A stretch of 64,000 bases of DNA from Pseudomonas sp. UMAB-08. Its GTDB lineage: Bacteria > Pseudomonadota > Gammaproteobacteria > Pseudomonadales > Pseudomonadaceae. Position 1 is the first letter of the stretch; each line of letters starts with the position of its first letter. The DNA lies in contig NZ_LT607421.1 of NCBI RefSeq assembly GCF_900095225.1, positions 62,001 through 126,000 of the forward strand. Direction: 5' to 3'. A program made the position numbers and the translations under genes. The notes under the pieces are model-generated. The model ran no database searches, was not told the DNA's origin, and saw only the letters and a list, made by a program, of their open reading frames with translations. Below are positions 55,298-63,214 of this stretch, one piece after another.

Positions 55298-55903
55298 ATG
55301 ATCAAACGCAATTTGCTGGTGATAGGTCTCGCCCTGTTGCTCGGCGCCTGTGGTTTCCAGCTGCGTGGCACGGGCACTAACCAGCTGACGATCACAGAAA
55401 TCGATCTGTCTGCACGTAACGCTTACGGCGAAATCGTGACTCAGTTGCGTCAGACCCTGGAAGGCAGCGGCGTGCGGGTTCATTCCGGTGCACCGTACAA
55501 ACTGATTCTGGTCGATGAAAACGAATCGCAGCGCTCCCTCAGCTACACCGGCGCGTCAGGTTCGGCCGAATATGAAATGACCGCCGTGCTCAACTATCAG
55601 ATCCATGGCGCTCAAGACCTGTCGCTGCTCGACGGCAAGCTGCAAGTGCAGAAAGTCTACGTGCATGACGGCAACAACTTGATGGGCTCTGATCAGGAAA
55701 TGGAGCAGGTTCGTAAAGAAATGCGCAACCAGCTCGTCCAGAACATGATGGTTCGTCTGCAACTGCTGACTCCGACCCAACTGGAGCAACTGCAGCAGAC
55801 CGCAGACAACAAAGCAAAAGCGGATGCTGATGCCCTGGAAGCTGCGCAGAAAATCGAGAACGAGACACCTCGACAATCGCCTATTGAAATCCCTTCCCGA
55901 TAA
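55298..55903 (+). CDS. lptE: LPS-assembly lipoprotein LptE
   Basis: Outer-membrane lipoprotein that plugs the LptD barrel and helps insert LPS. The 201-residue protein starts with lipobox LLLGAC (Cys18) followed by GFQLRGTG, the family landmark, then the LptE beta domain with the SLSYTGASGSAEYEMTAVLNYQIHG segment. The C-terminal 40 residues are helical and polar. The ORF can begin at 55208, but the ATG at 55298 gives the lipoprotein signal. It is 89 bases after leuS, and the leuS-lptE-holA order is conserved in gammaproteobacteria. Confidence 0.96.
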   Translation: MIKRNLLVIGLALLLGACGFQLRGTGTNQLTITEIDLSARNAYGEIVTQLRQTLEGSGVRVHSGAPYKLILVDENESQRSLSYTGASGSAEYEMTAVLNYQIHGAQDLSLLDGKLQVQKVYVHDGNNLMGSDQEMEQVRKEMRNQLVQNMMVRLQLLTPTQLEQLQQTADNKAKADADALEAAQKIENETPRQSPIEIPSR

Positions 55904-55945
55904 ATGCCTCGGGGCCGGTTCGCTGGCCCCGGCATCTTCTGACCT

Positions 55946-56983
55946 ATGAAGCTCACTCCAGCCCAACTCGGCAAACACCTCCAGGGCAACCTTGCGCCGG
56001 TGTATGTCGTCAGCGGCGATGATCCGTTGCTGTGTCAGGACGCGGCAGACGCCATCCGCGCGGCCGTACGCCAGCAAGGTTTTGACGAACGCCAGGTGTT
56101 CAGCGCCGATGCCAGTTTTGATTGGGGCACGCTGTTGCAGGCGGGCGCCAGCATGTCGTTGTTCGCGCAAAAGCGCCTGTTGGAGCTCCGTTTGCCTTCG
56201 GGCAAGCCCGGTGACAAAGGCGCGGCAGCACTGATCGAGTATTGCTCGCGCCCGGCCGAAGACACGATTCTGTTGATCAGCCTGCCAAAACTCGACGGCA
56301 GTGCGCAAAAAACCAAGTGGGGCAAGGCGCTGGTTGAGGGTCCACACACGCAGTTCGTGCAAATCTGGCCGGTGGATGCCAGCCAGTTGCCGCAGTGGAT
56401 TCGTCAACGCCTGTCACAGGCCGGCTTGACGGCCAGCCAGGATGCGATCGAACTGATCGCCGCCAGGGTCGAAGGCAACTTGCTGGCCGCTGCACAGGAA
56501 ATCGAAAAGCTCAAACTGATGGCCGAAGGTGGCCAGATAACCGTCGAAACCGTGCAAGGGGCTGTGGCCGACAGTGCACGTTTCGATGTTTTCGGTTTGA
56601 CCGATGCCATTCTCAACGGCGAAGCCGCTCATGCGCTGCGCATGCTTGAAGGCCTGCGCGGCGAAGGGGTGGAAACGCCGGTGATTCTCTGGGCCCTGTG
56701 TCGTGAACTGCGGGTGCTGGCCAACCTGGCGTTGCAGTTCAGCCAGGGTATCCCGCTGGACAAGGCCTTCAGCCAAGCCAGACCGCCGATCTGGGACAAA
56801 CGCAAACCGCTGATGAGCAAAGCCCTGCAACGCCACTCTGCGCAACGCTGGGGCCAGTTGCTGATGGATGCTCAACGCATCGATGCACAAATCAAGGGCC
56901 AGGCCGCCGGTTCGGCCTGGAGCAGCTTGAGCCGATTGGCGCTGCTGATGGCTGGACAGCGGCTGAATTTGCCTGCTGAGTAA
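55946..56983 (+). CDS. holA: DNA polymerase III delta subunit
   Basis: The wrench subunit of the clamp loader that opens the beta clamp. The 345-residue protein opens MKLTPAQLGKHLQGNLAPVYVVSGDDPLLCQDAADAIR, with the clamp-binding helix region LFAQKRLLELRLPSGKPGDKGAAALIEYC and C-terminal collar domain (APPIWDKRKPLM-like, RPPIWDKRKPLMSKALQRHS). It follows lptE by 42 bases. Confidence 0.97.
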   Translation: MKLTPAQLGKHLQGNLAPVYVVSGDDPLLCQDAADAIRAAVRQQGFDERQVFSADASFDWGTLLQAGASMSLFAQKRLLELRLPSGKPGDKGAAALIEYCSRPAEDTILLISLPKLDGSAQKTKWGKALVEGPHTQFVQIWPVDASQLPQWIRQRLSQAGLTASQDAIELIAARVEGNLLAAAQEIEKLKLMAEGGQITVETVQGAVADSARFDVFGLTDAILNGEAAHALRMLEGLRGEGVETPVILWALCRELRVLANLALQFSQGIPLDKAFSQARPPIWDKRKPLMSKALQRHSAQRWGQLLMDAQRIDAQIKGQAAGSAWSSLSRLALLMAGQRLNLPAE

Positions 56984-56996
56984 ACCCTGATCCCTG

Positions 56997-57025
56997 TAGC
57001 CGCTGGCTTGCCTGCGATAGCAGAC
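56997..57025. repeat. Partial REP-like sequence
   Basis: A TGTAGCCGCTGGCTTGCCTGCGAT-type half of a REP (no full second arm) lies between holA and arfA. It is a degenerate copy. Confidence 0.4.
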
Positions 57026-57097
57026 ATCTATTAGACAGATCCCTCCGTCAAGCGGATGATTTGCACCGATTCAACCCCCAATGAGAGAGTATCCGCC

Positions 57098-57253
57098 ATG
57101 AGCAAGCCGTCCAGGCCCAACAAGGCCAAGTCCATCATCGCCCAGCCGTTGTTCCGCAGTCGTCAGGAACCCGCCGGCAAGGGCAAAGGCAGCTACCGCC
57201 GCGAAGCCTTCCAGTCTAAAAGCTGGGAGGCTTCTTACTTTCTGGCCGCCTGA
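57098..57253 (+). CDS. arfA: Alternative ribosome-rescue factor ArfA
   Basis: A 51-residue basic protein. It shares the ArfA core with E. coli: PLFRSRQ, then KGKGSYRRE and SWEAS, the segment that enters the empty mRNA channel, and recruits release factor 2 to stalled ribosomes. The start at 57098 gives MSKPSRPNKAKS. The ATG at 57056 would add 14 unrelated residues. In E. coli arfA mRNA a hairpin inside the reading frame makes the message truncated, so tmRNA normally blocks expression. A strong hairpin lies in the same part of this gene. Confidence 0.88.
   Translation: MSKPSRPNKAKSIIAQPLFRSRQEPAGKGKGSYRREAFQSKSWEASYFLAA
57203..57234 (+). promoter_or_regulatory. Hairpin inside arfA
   Basis: GAAGCCTTCCAG (57203-57214) pairs with CTGGGAGGCTTC (57223-57234), a 12-bp stem with one G-U pair and an 8-base loop, 19 bases before the stop codon. 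It covers codons for EAFQSKSWEAS. It resembles the RNase III or termination hairpin of E. coli arfA that makes a non-stop message. Confidence 0.7.
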
Positions 57254-57336
57254 ACCGTCGCCACTCTTGCCAAGGCCCCTTCGAACGTACAGGCATGATA
57301 AGGTCTGCGTTTGTCGGTAATACCCTGGACCCAAGC

Positions 57337-58668
57337 ATGCCCTCTAGTTTTTCCCGTCGTTGGCATTTTCGCCAACTGATCACCGCCTCCAGCTTCATCC
57401 TGTTAGTCGCCTGCGCGGAAAAACCGACCGCAGCAGACGCCACGCCTCTTCAAGTCGCTAACACCCCTGCGGCTGCCGCGTTGCCTGCGAGCCCGCCCGC
57501 CACTGTGCCCGGCGATAACGAATTCGATATTCAGCCCACCATGAGTTTCAGCGACTGGGAAGCCGGTTTTCGAGTCGAAGCGCTGAAGGCTGGCATTCGG
57601 GCCGATATTTTCGACAGAGCCTTTGCCGGCGTCGTGCCGGACATGACCGTGGTCAAATTTGATCGCAGCCAGCCCGAATTCACTCGCCCGGTCTGGGAAT
57701 ACCTGGACGGCGCCATGTCTGCGGTGCGCGTGCGCAAAGGTCAGGCCTTGCTCGTGCAATACGCCGATGTGTTGCAAAGCATTGAACAACGCTATGGCGT
57801 CGACCGCCAGGCACTGGTCGCGATCTGGGGCATGGAAAGCAGCTTCGGCCAGTTCCAGGGCACACAATCGGTGATTCGATCGCTTGCGACGCTGGCCTAC
57901 GAAGGCCGTCGTCCAGGCTTTGCGCAAAGCCAGTTGCTGGCGGCGCTGGAAATTCTTCAGCACGGCGATATCGCGCCCGAGAACATGCTCGGCTCGTGGG
58001 CGGGTGCCATGGGCCAGACGCAGTTCATCCCCACCACCTATAACACCCATGCCGTGGACTTCGATGGCGACGGTCGTCGCGATATATGGAATACCCCGGC
58101 CGACGCTCTGGCCTCGACAGCTCACTACCTGCAAAGCTCGGGCTGGCAAAAAGGTCAGCCGTGGGGGTTTGAAGTCAAGCTGACGCAAGGCTTTGACTAC
58201 GCACTGGCCGATGCCTCGACACGCAAAACCGTAGCCGAATGGCAGCAGATGGGGCTCAAGCTACCCAGCGGCAGCGCCCTGCCCGCCAATGTCGCGCAAC
58301 TACAGGCTGCCCTGCTATTGCCAGCGGGTTACCGAGGCCCGGCATTTCTGGTGCTGGATAACTTCCGCACGATCCTCAAGTACAACAACTCGTCGTCCTA
58401 CGCCATGGCCATCGGCCTGCTGTCCGAGCGTTTCAACGGCGGCGGCTATGTACTGGGCGATTGGCCGCGCGGAGACCTTCCTCTGAGCCGCTCTGAGCGC
58501 ATAGAGCTGCAAACCCTGCTCTCGTCACGGCAGTACGACGCAGGCGCGCCTGACGGCATCATCGGCTCCAATACGCGCAAAGCAATCCGTAGCGCACAAC
58601 AGTCGTTCGGCTGGCCGGCCGATGGTTACCCGACTCATGAACTGCTGGATAACCTGCGCAAGCCGTAA
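57337..58668 (+). CDS. MltB-type lytic murein transglycosylase lipoprotein with peptidoglycan-binding domain
   Basis: A 443-residue enzyme. The signal peptide ends FILLVAC (Cys26), a lipobox, so it is anchored in the outer membrane. The catalytic domain (about 75-370) has the catalytic Glu in AIWGMESSFGQFQGT, LGSWAGAMGQTQFIPTTY, and VDFDGDGRRDIW. A C-terminal peptidoglycan-binding module (LPLSRSERIELQTLLSSRQYDAGAPDGIIGSNTRKAIRSAQ) completes it. It cleaves glycan strands to 1,6-anhydro ends. The start at 57337 places the signal peptide; the frame runs back to 57295. Confidence 0.92.
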   Translation: MPSSFSRRWHFRQLITASSFILLVACAEKPTAADATPLQVANTPAAAALPASPPATVPGDNEFDIQPTMSFSDWEAGFRVEALKAGIRADIFDRAFAGVVPDMTVVKFDRSQPEFTRPVWEYLDGAMSAVRVRKGQALLVQYADVLQSIEQRYGVDRQALVAIWGMESSFGQFQGTQSVIRSLATLAYEGRRPGFAQSQLLAALEILQHGDIAPENMLGSWAGAMGQTQFIPTTYNTHAVDFDGDGRRDIWNTPADALASTAHYLQSSGWQKGQPWGFEVKLTQGFDYALADASTRKTVAEWQQMGLKLPSGSALPANVAQLQAALLLPAGYRGPAFLVLDNFRTILKYNNSSSYAMAIGLLSERFNGGGYVLGDWPRGDLPLSRSERIELQTLLSSRQYDAGAPDGIIGSNTRKAIRSAQQSFGWPADGYPTHELLDNLRKP

Positions 58669-58677
58669 CGGCCTCTT

Positions 58678-58693
58678 CGCAGGCAAGCCTGCG
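58678..58693. repeat. Short REP-like palindrome
   Basis: CGCAGGC-AA-GCCTGCG, 7-bp arms, ten bases after the transglycosylase stop and before the perfect terminator. Confidence 0.5.
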
Positions 58694-58734
58694 CCTACAG
58701 GTGATCACGTTCACCCTGTGAGGGCAGACACCAC

Positions 58735-58771
58735 AAAAAAGGGCCGGATATCACTATCCGGCCCTTTTTTT
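58735..58771. terminator. Bidirectional intrinsic terminator between the transglycosylase gene and lipA
   Basis: Six As, GGGCCGGATA, TCAC loop, TATCCGGCCC, then seven Ts. The stem can extend to 16 bp. Poly-T runs on both strands make it a textbook two-way terminator for these convergent genes. Confidence 0.95.
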
Positions 58772-58789
58772 GATCAGCGCCTATTCAGC

Positions 58790-59809
58790 TCAGATCATGG
58801 CCTTGATCGCGGCACCCGCCTGCTCATCGGCATGGTACGAAGAACGCACCAGCGGGCCTGAGGCGACGTTCTTGAAGCCCATTTTGTAGCCTTCCTCAGC
58901 GAACCAGGCGAAGACGTCAGGGTGCACGAAACGCTCCACTGGCAAGTGGCTGCGCGACGGTTGCAGATACTGGCCGAGGGTCAGCATGTCGATATTGTGC
59001 TCACGCATACGCTGCATGACTTCGATGACTTCCTCGTCGGTTTCGCCCAGACCCAGCATCAAGCCGGATTTGGTCGGTACGTGCGGGACCATCTCCTTGA
59101 AGCGTTGCAGCAAGGTCAGCGACCACTGGTAATCCGAACCCGGACGCGCAGCCTTGTACAGGCGCGGCACGGTTTCCAGGTTGTGGTTGAACACATCCGG
59201 CGGCTCTGCAGCGGTGATTTCCAGCGCGATGTCCATGCGTCCACGGTAGTCCGGGACCAGGGTCTCAAGCTTGACGTTTGGCGACAGCAGGCGAATTTCA
59301 CGGATGCAATCGGCAAAGTGCTGGGCACCGCCGTCACGCAGGTCATCCCGGTCAACCGAGGTGATCACCACGTATTTGAGGCGCAGATCGGCGATGGCAA
59401 CGGCCAGGTTTTTCGGCTCGTCGACGTCCAGGGCTTTCGGTCGGCCGTGGCCAACGTCACAGAACGGGCAACGACGGGTGCAGATATCACCCATGATCAT
59501 GAAGGTGGCGGTGCCGCCGGAGAAACACTCGCCCAGGTTCGGGCAGGATGCCTCTTCGCACACGCTGTGCAGCTTGTGCTTACGCAGCAGTTGTTTGACG
59601 CGGTCTACTTCGGGAGAAACCGGGATACGGACACGAATCCAGTCGGGCTTCTTCGGCAAGTCGACGGTCGGAATGATCTTTACCGGAATCCGCGCGACTT
59701 TTTCCGCGCCGCGCAGCTTCACGCCGGCTTCCACTTTCGGACGGGCCGCATGCTCAGCGATGTCGAGCGTCGGGATAAGGGTTGGCGCAGTGTCAGTCGC
59801 AGTAGTCAT
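58790..59809 (-). CDS. lipA: Lipoyl synthase
   Basis: Radical-SAM enzyme that inserts two sulfurs into octanoyl groups on E2 or H protein. The 339-residue protein has the auxiliary-cluster cysteines [12 protein letters not shown] (near 90) and the radical-SAM motif [10 protein letters not shown] (near 118), and a C-terminal RSSYHADEQ holding the Ser that ligates the auxiliary cluster. Two bases separate it from lipB, upstream in the same operon. Confidence 0.98.
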   Translation of the reverse strand: MTTATDTAPTLIPTLDIAEHAARPKVEAGVKLRGAEKVARIPVKIIPTVDLPKKPDWIRVRIPVSPEVDRVKQLLRKHKLHSVCEEASCPNLGECFSGGTATFMIMGDICTRRCPFCDVGHGRPKALDVDEPKNLAVAIADLRLKYVVITSVDRDDLRDGGAQHFADCIREIRLLSPNVKLETLVPDYRGRMDIALEITAAEPPDVFNHNLETVPRLYKAARPGSDYQWSLTLLQRFKEMVPHVPTKSGLMLGLGETDEEVIEVMQRMREHNIDMLTLGQYLQPSRSHLPVERFVHPDVFAWFAEEGYKMGFKNVASGPLVRSSYHADEQAGAAIKAMI

Positions 59810-59811
59810 AG

Positions 59812-60459
59812 TCAGTCGATTCCGCCCGTTAGGGTCGTCTGCTCAGCATAGTCGAGGTGTTTGACGAGCTGCGCGCGCAGCCGGGCACTTACCTCGGCAA
59901 ATTCAATCGGGCCTGCATGGTCGCGTAGCTGGGTCATTGCCAGCCCCGCATACCCGCAGGGATTAATTCGTCGAAACGGTTCAAGGTCCATGTCCACATT
60001 CAGCGCCAGGCCGTGGAATGAACAACCGTTGCGAATCCGCAGGCCGAGGGAGGCGATTTTCGCTCCATCGACATAGACACCCGGCGCATCCGCTTTCGCT
60101 ACCGCTGTTACGCCGTAGCTGGCCAACAGTGCAATCAGGCTACGCTCGATCCGGGTGACCAGTTCGCGCACGCCGAACCCCAGGCGCCGCACATCCAGCA
60201 TCAGGTAGGCGACCAGTTGGCCCGGCCCATGATAGGTCACTTGACCACCACGATCGACCTGTACCACCGGAATATCACCCGGCAGCAACAGATGTTCGGG
60301 TTTGCCTGACTGACCTTGGGTAAACACAGGAGGGTGCTGCACCAGCCAGACCTCGTCACCCACATCGCGCGCACGCTCGTCGGTGAAACGCTGCATGGCG
60401 TGCCAGGCCGGCTCGTAAGCGACCAGCCCCAGGTCACGGAAGCCCAGGCTGCCGGACAT
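59812..60459 (-). CDS. lipB: Octanoyltransferase
   Basis: Transfers octanoate from acyl-carrier protein to lipoyl domains. The 215-residue protein shows [24 protein letters not shown], the [24 protein letters not shown] motif with the catalytic Lys/His region, and the [41 protein letters not shown] segment with the catalytic Cys. Its start overlaps the stop of the DUF493 gene (TGATG). Confidence 0.97.
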   Translation of the reverse strand: MSGSLGFRDLGLVAYEPAWHAMQRFTDERARDVGDEVWLVQHPPVFTQGQSGKPEHLLLPGDIPVVQVDRGGQVTYHGPGQLVAYLMLDVRRLGFGVRELVTRIERSLIALLASYGVTAVAKADAPGVYVDGAKIASLGLRIRNGCSFHGLALNVDMDLEPFRRINPCGYAGLAMTQLRDHAGPIEFAEVSARLRAQLVKHLDYAEQTTLTGGID

Positions 60460-60734
60460 CAGAGCACCATGTGCACGAAACCCGTAGCGCGCAACGCACT
60501 ATTGATATCACGCAATTGTTCTTCGCCAGTCGCGGTGATGTGCAGCTGTACGGTGGTGTATTTGCCATTGCTGCTTTGACGCTCGGCGAGCGTGGCAATG
60601 TCGAGCGTGGCGTGTTTGGCCAGGGTCTCGATCACAAGGGCAGTGAAACCTACGCCGGTGTCGCCGATCACCTTGATCGGGTAGTCGAGGCAGGGAAATT
60701 CGATTTTATGCGACTTAACGTCGGTATCAGTCAT
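60459..60734 (-). CDS. ybeD: DUF493 (YbeD) family protein
   Basis: A 91-residue protein resembling E. coli YbeD, an ACT-like alpha/beta fold: [28 protein letters not shown] and the [32 protein letters not shown] end. The function is unknown. E. coli ybeD also lies between dacA and lipB. The ATG at 60734 is chosen over 60770. It overlaps lipB by one base, so translation is coupled. Confidence 0.93.
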   Translation of the reverse strand: MTDTDVKSHKIEFPCLDYPIKVIGDTGVGFTALVIETLAKHATLDIATLAERQSSNGKYTTVQLHITATGEEQLRDINSALRATGFVHMVL

Positions 60735-60814
60735 GGCAGTAACGGCCTCGTAAGCCGTGACGAGCGGCACGCACCGCGCTCTGGGTCAGAGCCGGTGCAC
60801 GCCGGTCGGCAATA

Positions 60815-61975
60815 TCAGTTGAACAAACCGTAGAAGAACAGGCGGATGCTGTCCCACACGCGACGGAAGATTCCACCCTGGTCGACAGCGTCGAGGGCGA
60901 TAAGGTCGGCAGTGTGCACGACCTTGTCGTCCATTTTCACTTCAACTTTACCGATCACGTCGCCCTTGGCGATAGGCGCAACCAGCTGTGGATTCATAGT
61001 CATGCTAGCGGCCAGCTTTTTCAATTGGCCTTTAGGCAATGTCATGGTCAGGTCATCAGCCAGACCGGCTTTGACTTGATGCTCGGCGCCTTTCCAGACA
61101 GCTGCCTGAGCCAGCTCAGTGCCCTTCTGATAGAACGTCTGGGTTTCGAAGAAGCGGAAACCGTAAGTCAGCAGCTTTTGAGTCTCGGCCGCACGAGCCT
61201 GTTCACTGTTGGTGCCAAACACCACGGCGATCAGACGCATACCATCACGCACTGCCGAGGACACCATGCAGTAACCCGCTTCGTCGGTGTGACCGGTTTT
61301 CAGACCATCAACGGTCTTGTCACGCCACAGCAGCAGGTTGCGGTTAGGCTGTTTGATGCCGTTCCAGAAGAACTCTTTCTGCGAGTAGATCGCATAGTGA
61401 GCAGGGTCTTCATGGATGATCGCGCGGGCCAGCACGGCCATGTCATGAGCCGACGAGTAATGCTCCGGGTTTGGCAGACCGGTCGGGTTCATGAAGTGGC
61501 TGTTGGACATGCCGAGGTCGCCGGCAGTTTTGTTCATCATGTCGGCGAAAGCATCTTCGCTGCCGGCAATGTGCTCGGAGAGCGCGACGCTGGCGTCGTT
61601 GCCCGACTGGATAATGATGCCGTGCAGCAGGTCGCTGACGGTGACCTGGGTGCCCACTTTGATGAACATCCGCGAACCGCCTGTGCGCCAGGCGTTTTCG
61701 CTGACGGTCACTGGATCGTTTTCACCGATCTGGCCGCGACGGATTTCCAGGGTCGCAATGTAAGCCGTCATCAGCTTGGTCAGGCTTGCGGGCGCCAAAC
61801 GCTGGTCGCCGTTATTCTCGACCAGAACGTTACCGCTGGAGGCGTCCATGAGCACGTAGGCTTTGGCGGCCAGTTGCGGCGGCGATGGCATCATCTGTTC
61901 AGCCGCCCAGGCGGCAGGGGCGATGATAAGCGGGACTAGCAGGCACAGGCGTTTTGCAAAGGTGGTGATGTTCAT
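60815..61975 (-). CDS. dacA: D-alanyl-D-alanine carboxypeptidase (PBP5/6 type)
   Basis: Trims the terminal D-Ala from peptidoglycan stems. The 386-residue protein has a signal peptide (RLCLLVPLIIAPAAWA), the class A motif SLTK (LAPASLTKLMTAYIA), SGN (IIQSGNDASVALSEH) and KTG (VDGLKTGHTDEAGY), a second beta domain and a C-terminal amphipathic anchor (IFRRVWDSIRLFFYGLFN). P. aeruginosa calls this gene dacC. Order dacA-ybeD-lipB-lipA matches E. coli. Confidence 0.96.
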   Translation of the reverse strand: MNITTFAKRLCLLVPLIIAPAAWAAEQMMPSPPQLAAKAYVLMDASSGNVLVENNGDQRLAPASLTKLMTAYIATLEIRRGQIGENDPVTVSENAWRTGGSRMFIKVGTQVTVSDLLHGIIIQSGNDASVALSEHIAGSEDAFADMMNKTAGDLGMSNSHFMNPTGLPNPEHYSSAHDMAVLARAIIHEDPAHYAIYSQKEFFWNGIKQPNRNLLLWRDKTVDGLKTGHTDEAGYCMVSSAVRDGMRLIAVVFGTNSEQARAAETQKLLTYGFRFFETQTFYQKGTELAQAAVWKGAEHQVKAGLADDLTMTLPKGQLKKLAASMTMNPQLVAPIAKGDVIGKVEVKMDDKVVHTADLIALDAVDQGGIFRRVWDSIRLFFYGLFN

Positions 61976-62094
61976 CCGTCTCTCGAAATTGCTAATGGGC
62001 AAACATGCCCTCGCGGGCAAAGCTAATCTGACTGGCGAAAAAATGACGTTTTCATCCGGTCTGCGACGCCAGGCATTACCCCTGGCTTACAAAA

Positions 62095-62114
62095 CAGCCT
62101 GATTGATCAGGCTG
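62095..62114 (-). terminator. Terminator upstream of dacA
   Basis: CAGCCTGAT and ATCAGGCTG (9 bp, two-base loop) followed on the minus strand by TTTT. It lies between rlpA and dacA and separates the two transcripts. Confidence 0.7.
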
Positions 62115-62180
62115 CCCTGTGAACAGTTGCATGTATCGCTTGCTCTGTCGGCAAGTCACCGTCGGACAAACAACTGCACA

Positions 62181-62205
62181 TCAACCCTGAACCAACCAGG
62201 GTTGA
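62181..62205 (-). terminator. Hairpin directly after rlpA
   Basis: TCAACCCTG and CAGGGTTGA, a 9-bp stem with a 7-base loop, starts five bases after the rlpA stop. No T-run follows, so it may stabilise the 3' end or act with the terminator 70 bases on. Confidence 0.55.
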
Positions 62206-62209
62206 ATTA

Positions 62210-63214
62210 TTAATCCGACGTCACCACGCTCGGCTGGCCAAGATTGGCCGACCGGACGCTGGCTTGTAATTGCTGGGCTTCACCCTGAGTGTCTATCGGC
62301 CCCATCCGCACCCGATACAGCGTTTGCTGACTGCGTACTGTCGAGCTGACGAACACTGGAGTTTGCACCATCCCGCTCAACTTCGACCTCAGGAGTTCCG
62401 CAGCGTCCGGGTTGGCGAAAGCGCCCACCTGGAGATACAGCCCAGAGGCTTGTGCGGAAGCGTTTTTTTTTGCATCAATTTGCATGGCCGGAACTGCCAC
62501 AGCGTGCTGCTGGGGCGGTGGCGTATATTGCTCGACCGTTCCAGTGGAAGCCGTAAAGGCAGGCGGCGCAGCCTGGGCGATGACTTGCGGTTGTTCAAGC
62601 ATCAGCGGCGCTGGACGTCCGCGCTGCGCCCACCATTCCTGCGGGTCGATACCTTCAACCTTGACCCGCGCAGTGCCGATTTCGGCGTAACCGAGCTTTT
62701 TCGCGGCCGCGTAGGACAGGTCGATAATCCGGTCGGAATAGAACGGCCCACGGTCATTGACCCGCAGGATCACGCTCTTGTTGTTGTCCAGATTGGTCAC
62801 ACGCACATAGCTGGGCAACGGTAACGTCTTGTGAGCGGCACTCATGCCGTACAGGTCGTATTTTTCACCGTTGGCCGTGTCCTGGCCGTGGAACTTGGTG
62901 CCATACCAGGACGCGGTTCCCGACGCTACGTAGCGCTTGGAGTCCGACAGCGGGAAATAGGTCTTGCCCAACACGGTGTAGGGGTTGGCCTTGTACGGGC
63001 CGTTATGCAGGGTCGGCACTGCATCCGGAATCCGCGAGACATCGACATCCCACCACGGCGCACCATCTTTGTGCGCACGGTTGATGTCCAGACCGGGGCC
63101 CGAACGCACAGTCGTGCTCTGTGGCGAGCGGCTGGTCGAGCAGCTGGCCACCAGGATGGTCAAGGCTGCAAAGGCCAGGAACTTTAGTGGTTTGCGAATC
63201 GGCAATGCCCGCAT
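62210..63214 (-). CDS. rlpA: Septal lipoprotein RlpA, lytic transglycosylase
   Basis: A 334-residue lipoprotein (lipobox LVASC, Cys25) that cuts denuded glycan strands at the septum. The double-psi beta-barrel domain holds VASGTASWYGTKFHGQDTANGEKYD (catalytic Glu/Asp/His region) and RVNDRGPFYSDRIIDLSYAAAKKLG. The C-terminal SPOR domain (GLYLQVGAFANPDAAELLRSKL) targets division sites. A one-base overlap with the upstream mltB (TAATG) suggests coupling. Confidence 0.96.
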   Translation of the reverse strand: MRALPIRKPLKFLAFAALTILVASCSTSRSPQSTTVRSGPGLDINRAHKDGAPWWDVDVSRIPDAVPTLHNGPYKANPYTVLGKTYFPLSDSKRYVASGTASWYGTKFHGQDTANGEKYDLYGMSAAHKTLPLPSYVRVTNLDNNKSVILRVNDRGPFYSDRIIDLSYAAAKKLGYAEIGTARVKVEGIDPQEWWAQRGRPAPLMLEQPQVIAQAAPPAFTASTGTVEQYTPPPQQHAVAVPAMQIDAKKNASAQASGLYLQVGAFANPDAAELLRSKLSGMVQTPVFVSSTVRSQQTLYRVRMGPIDTQGEAQQLQASVRSANLGQPSVVTSD

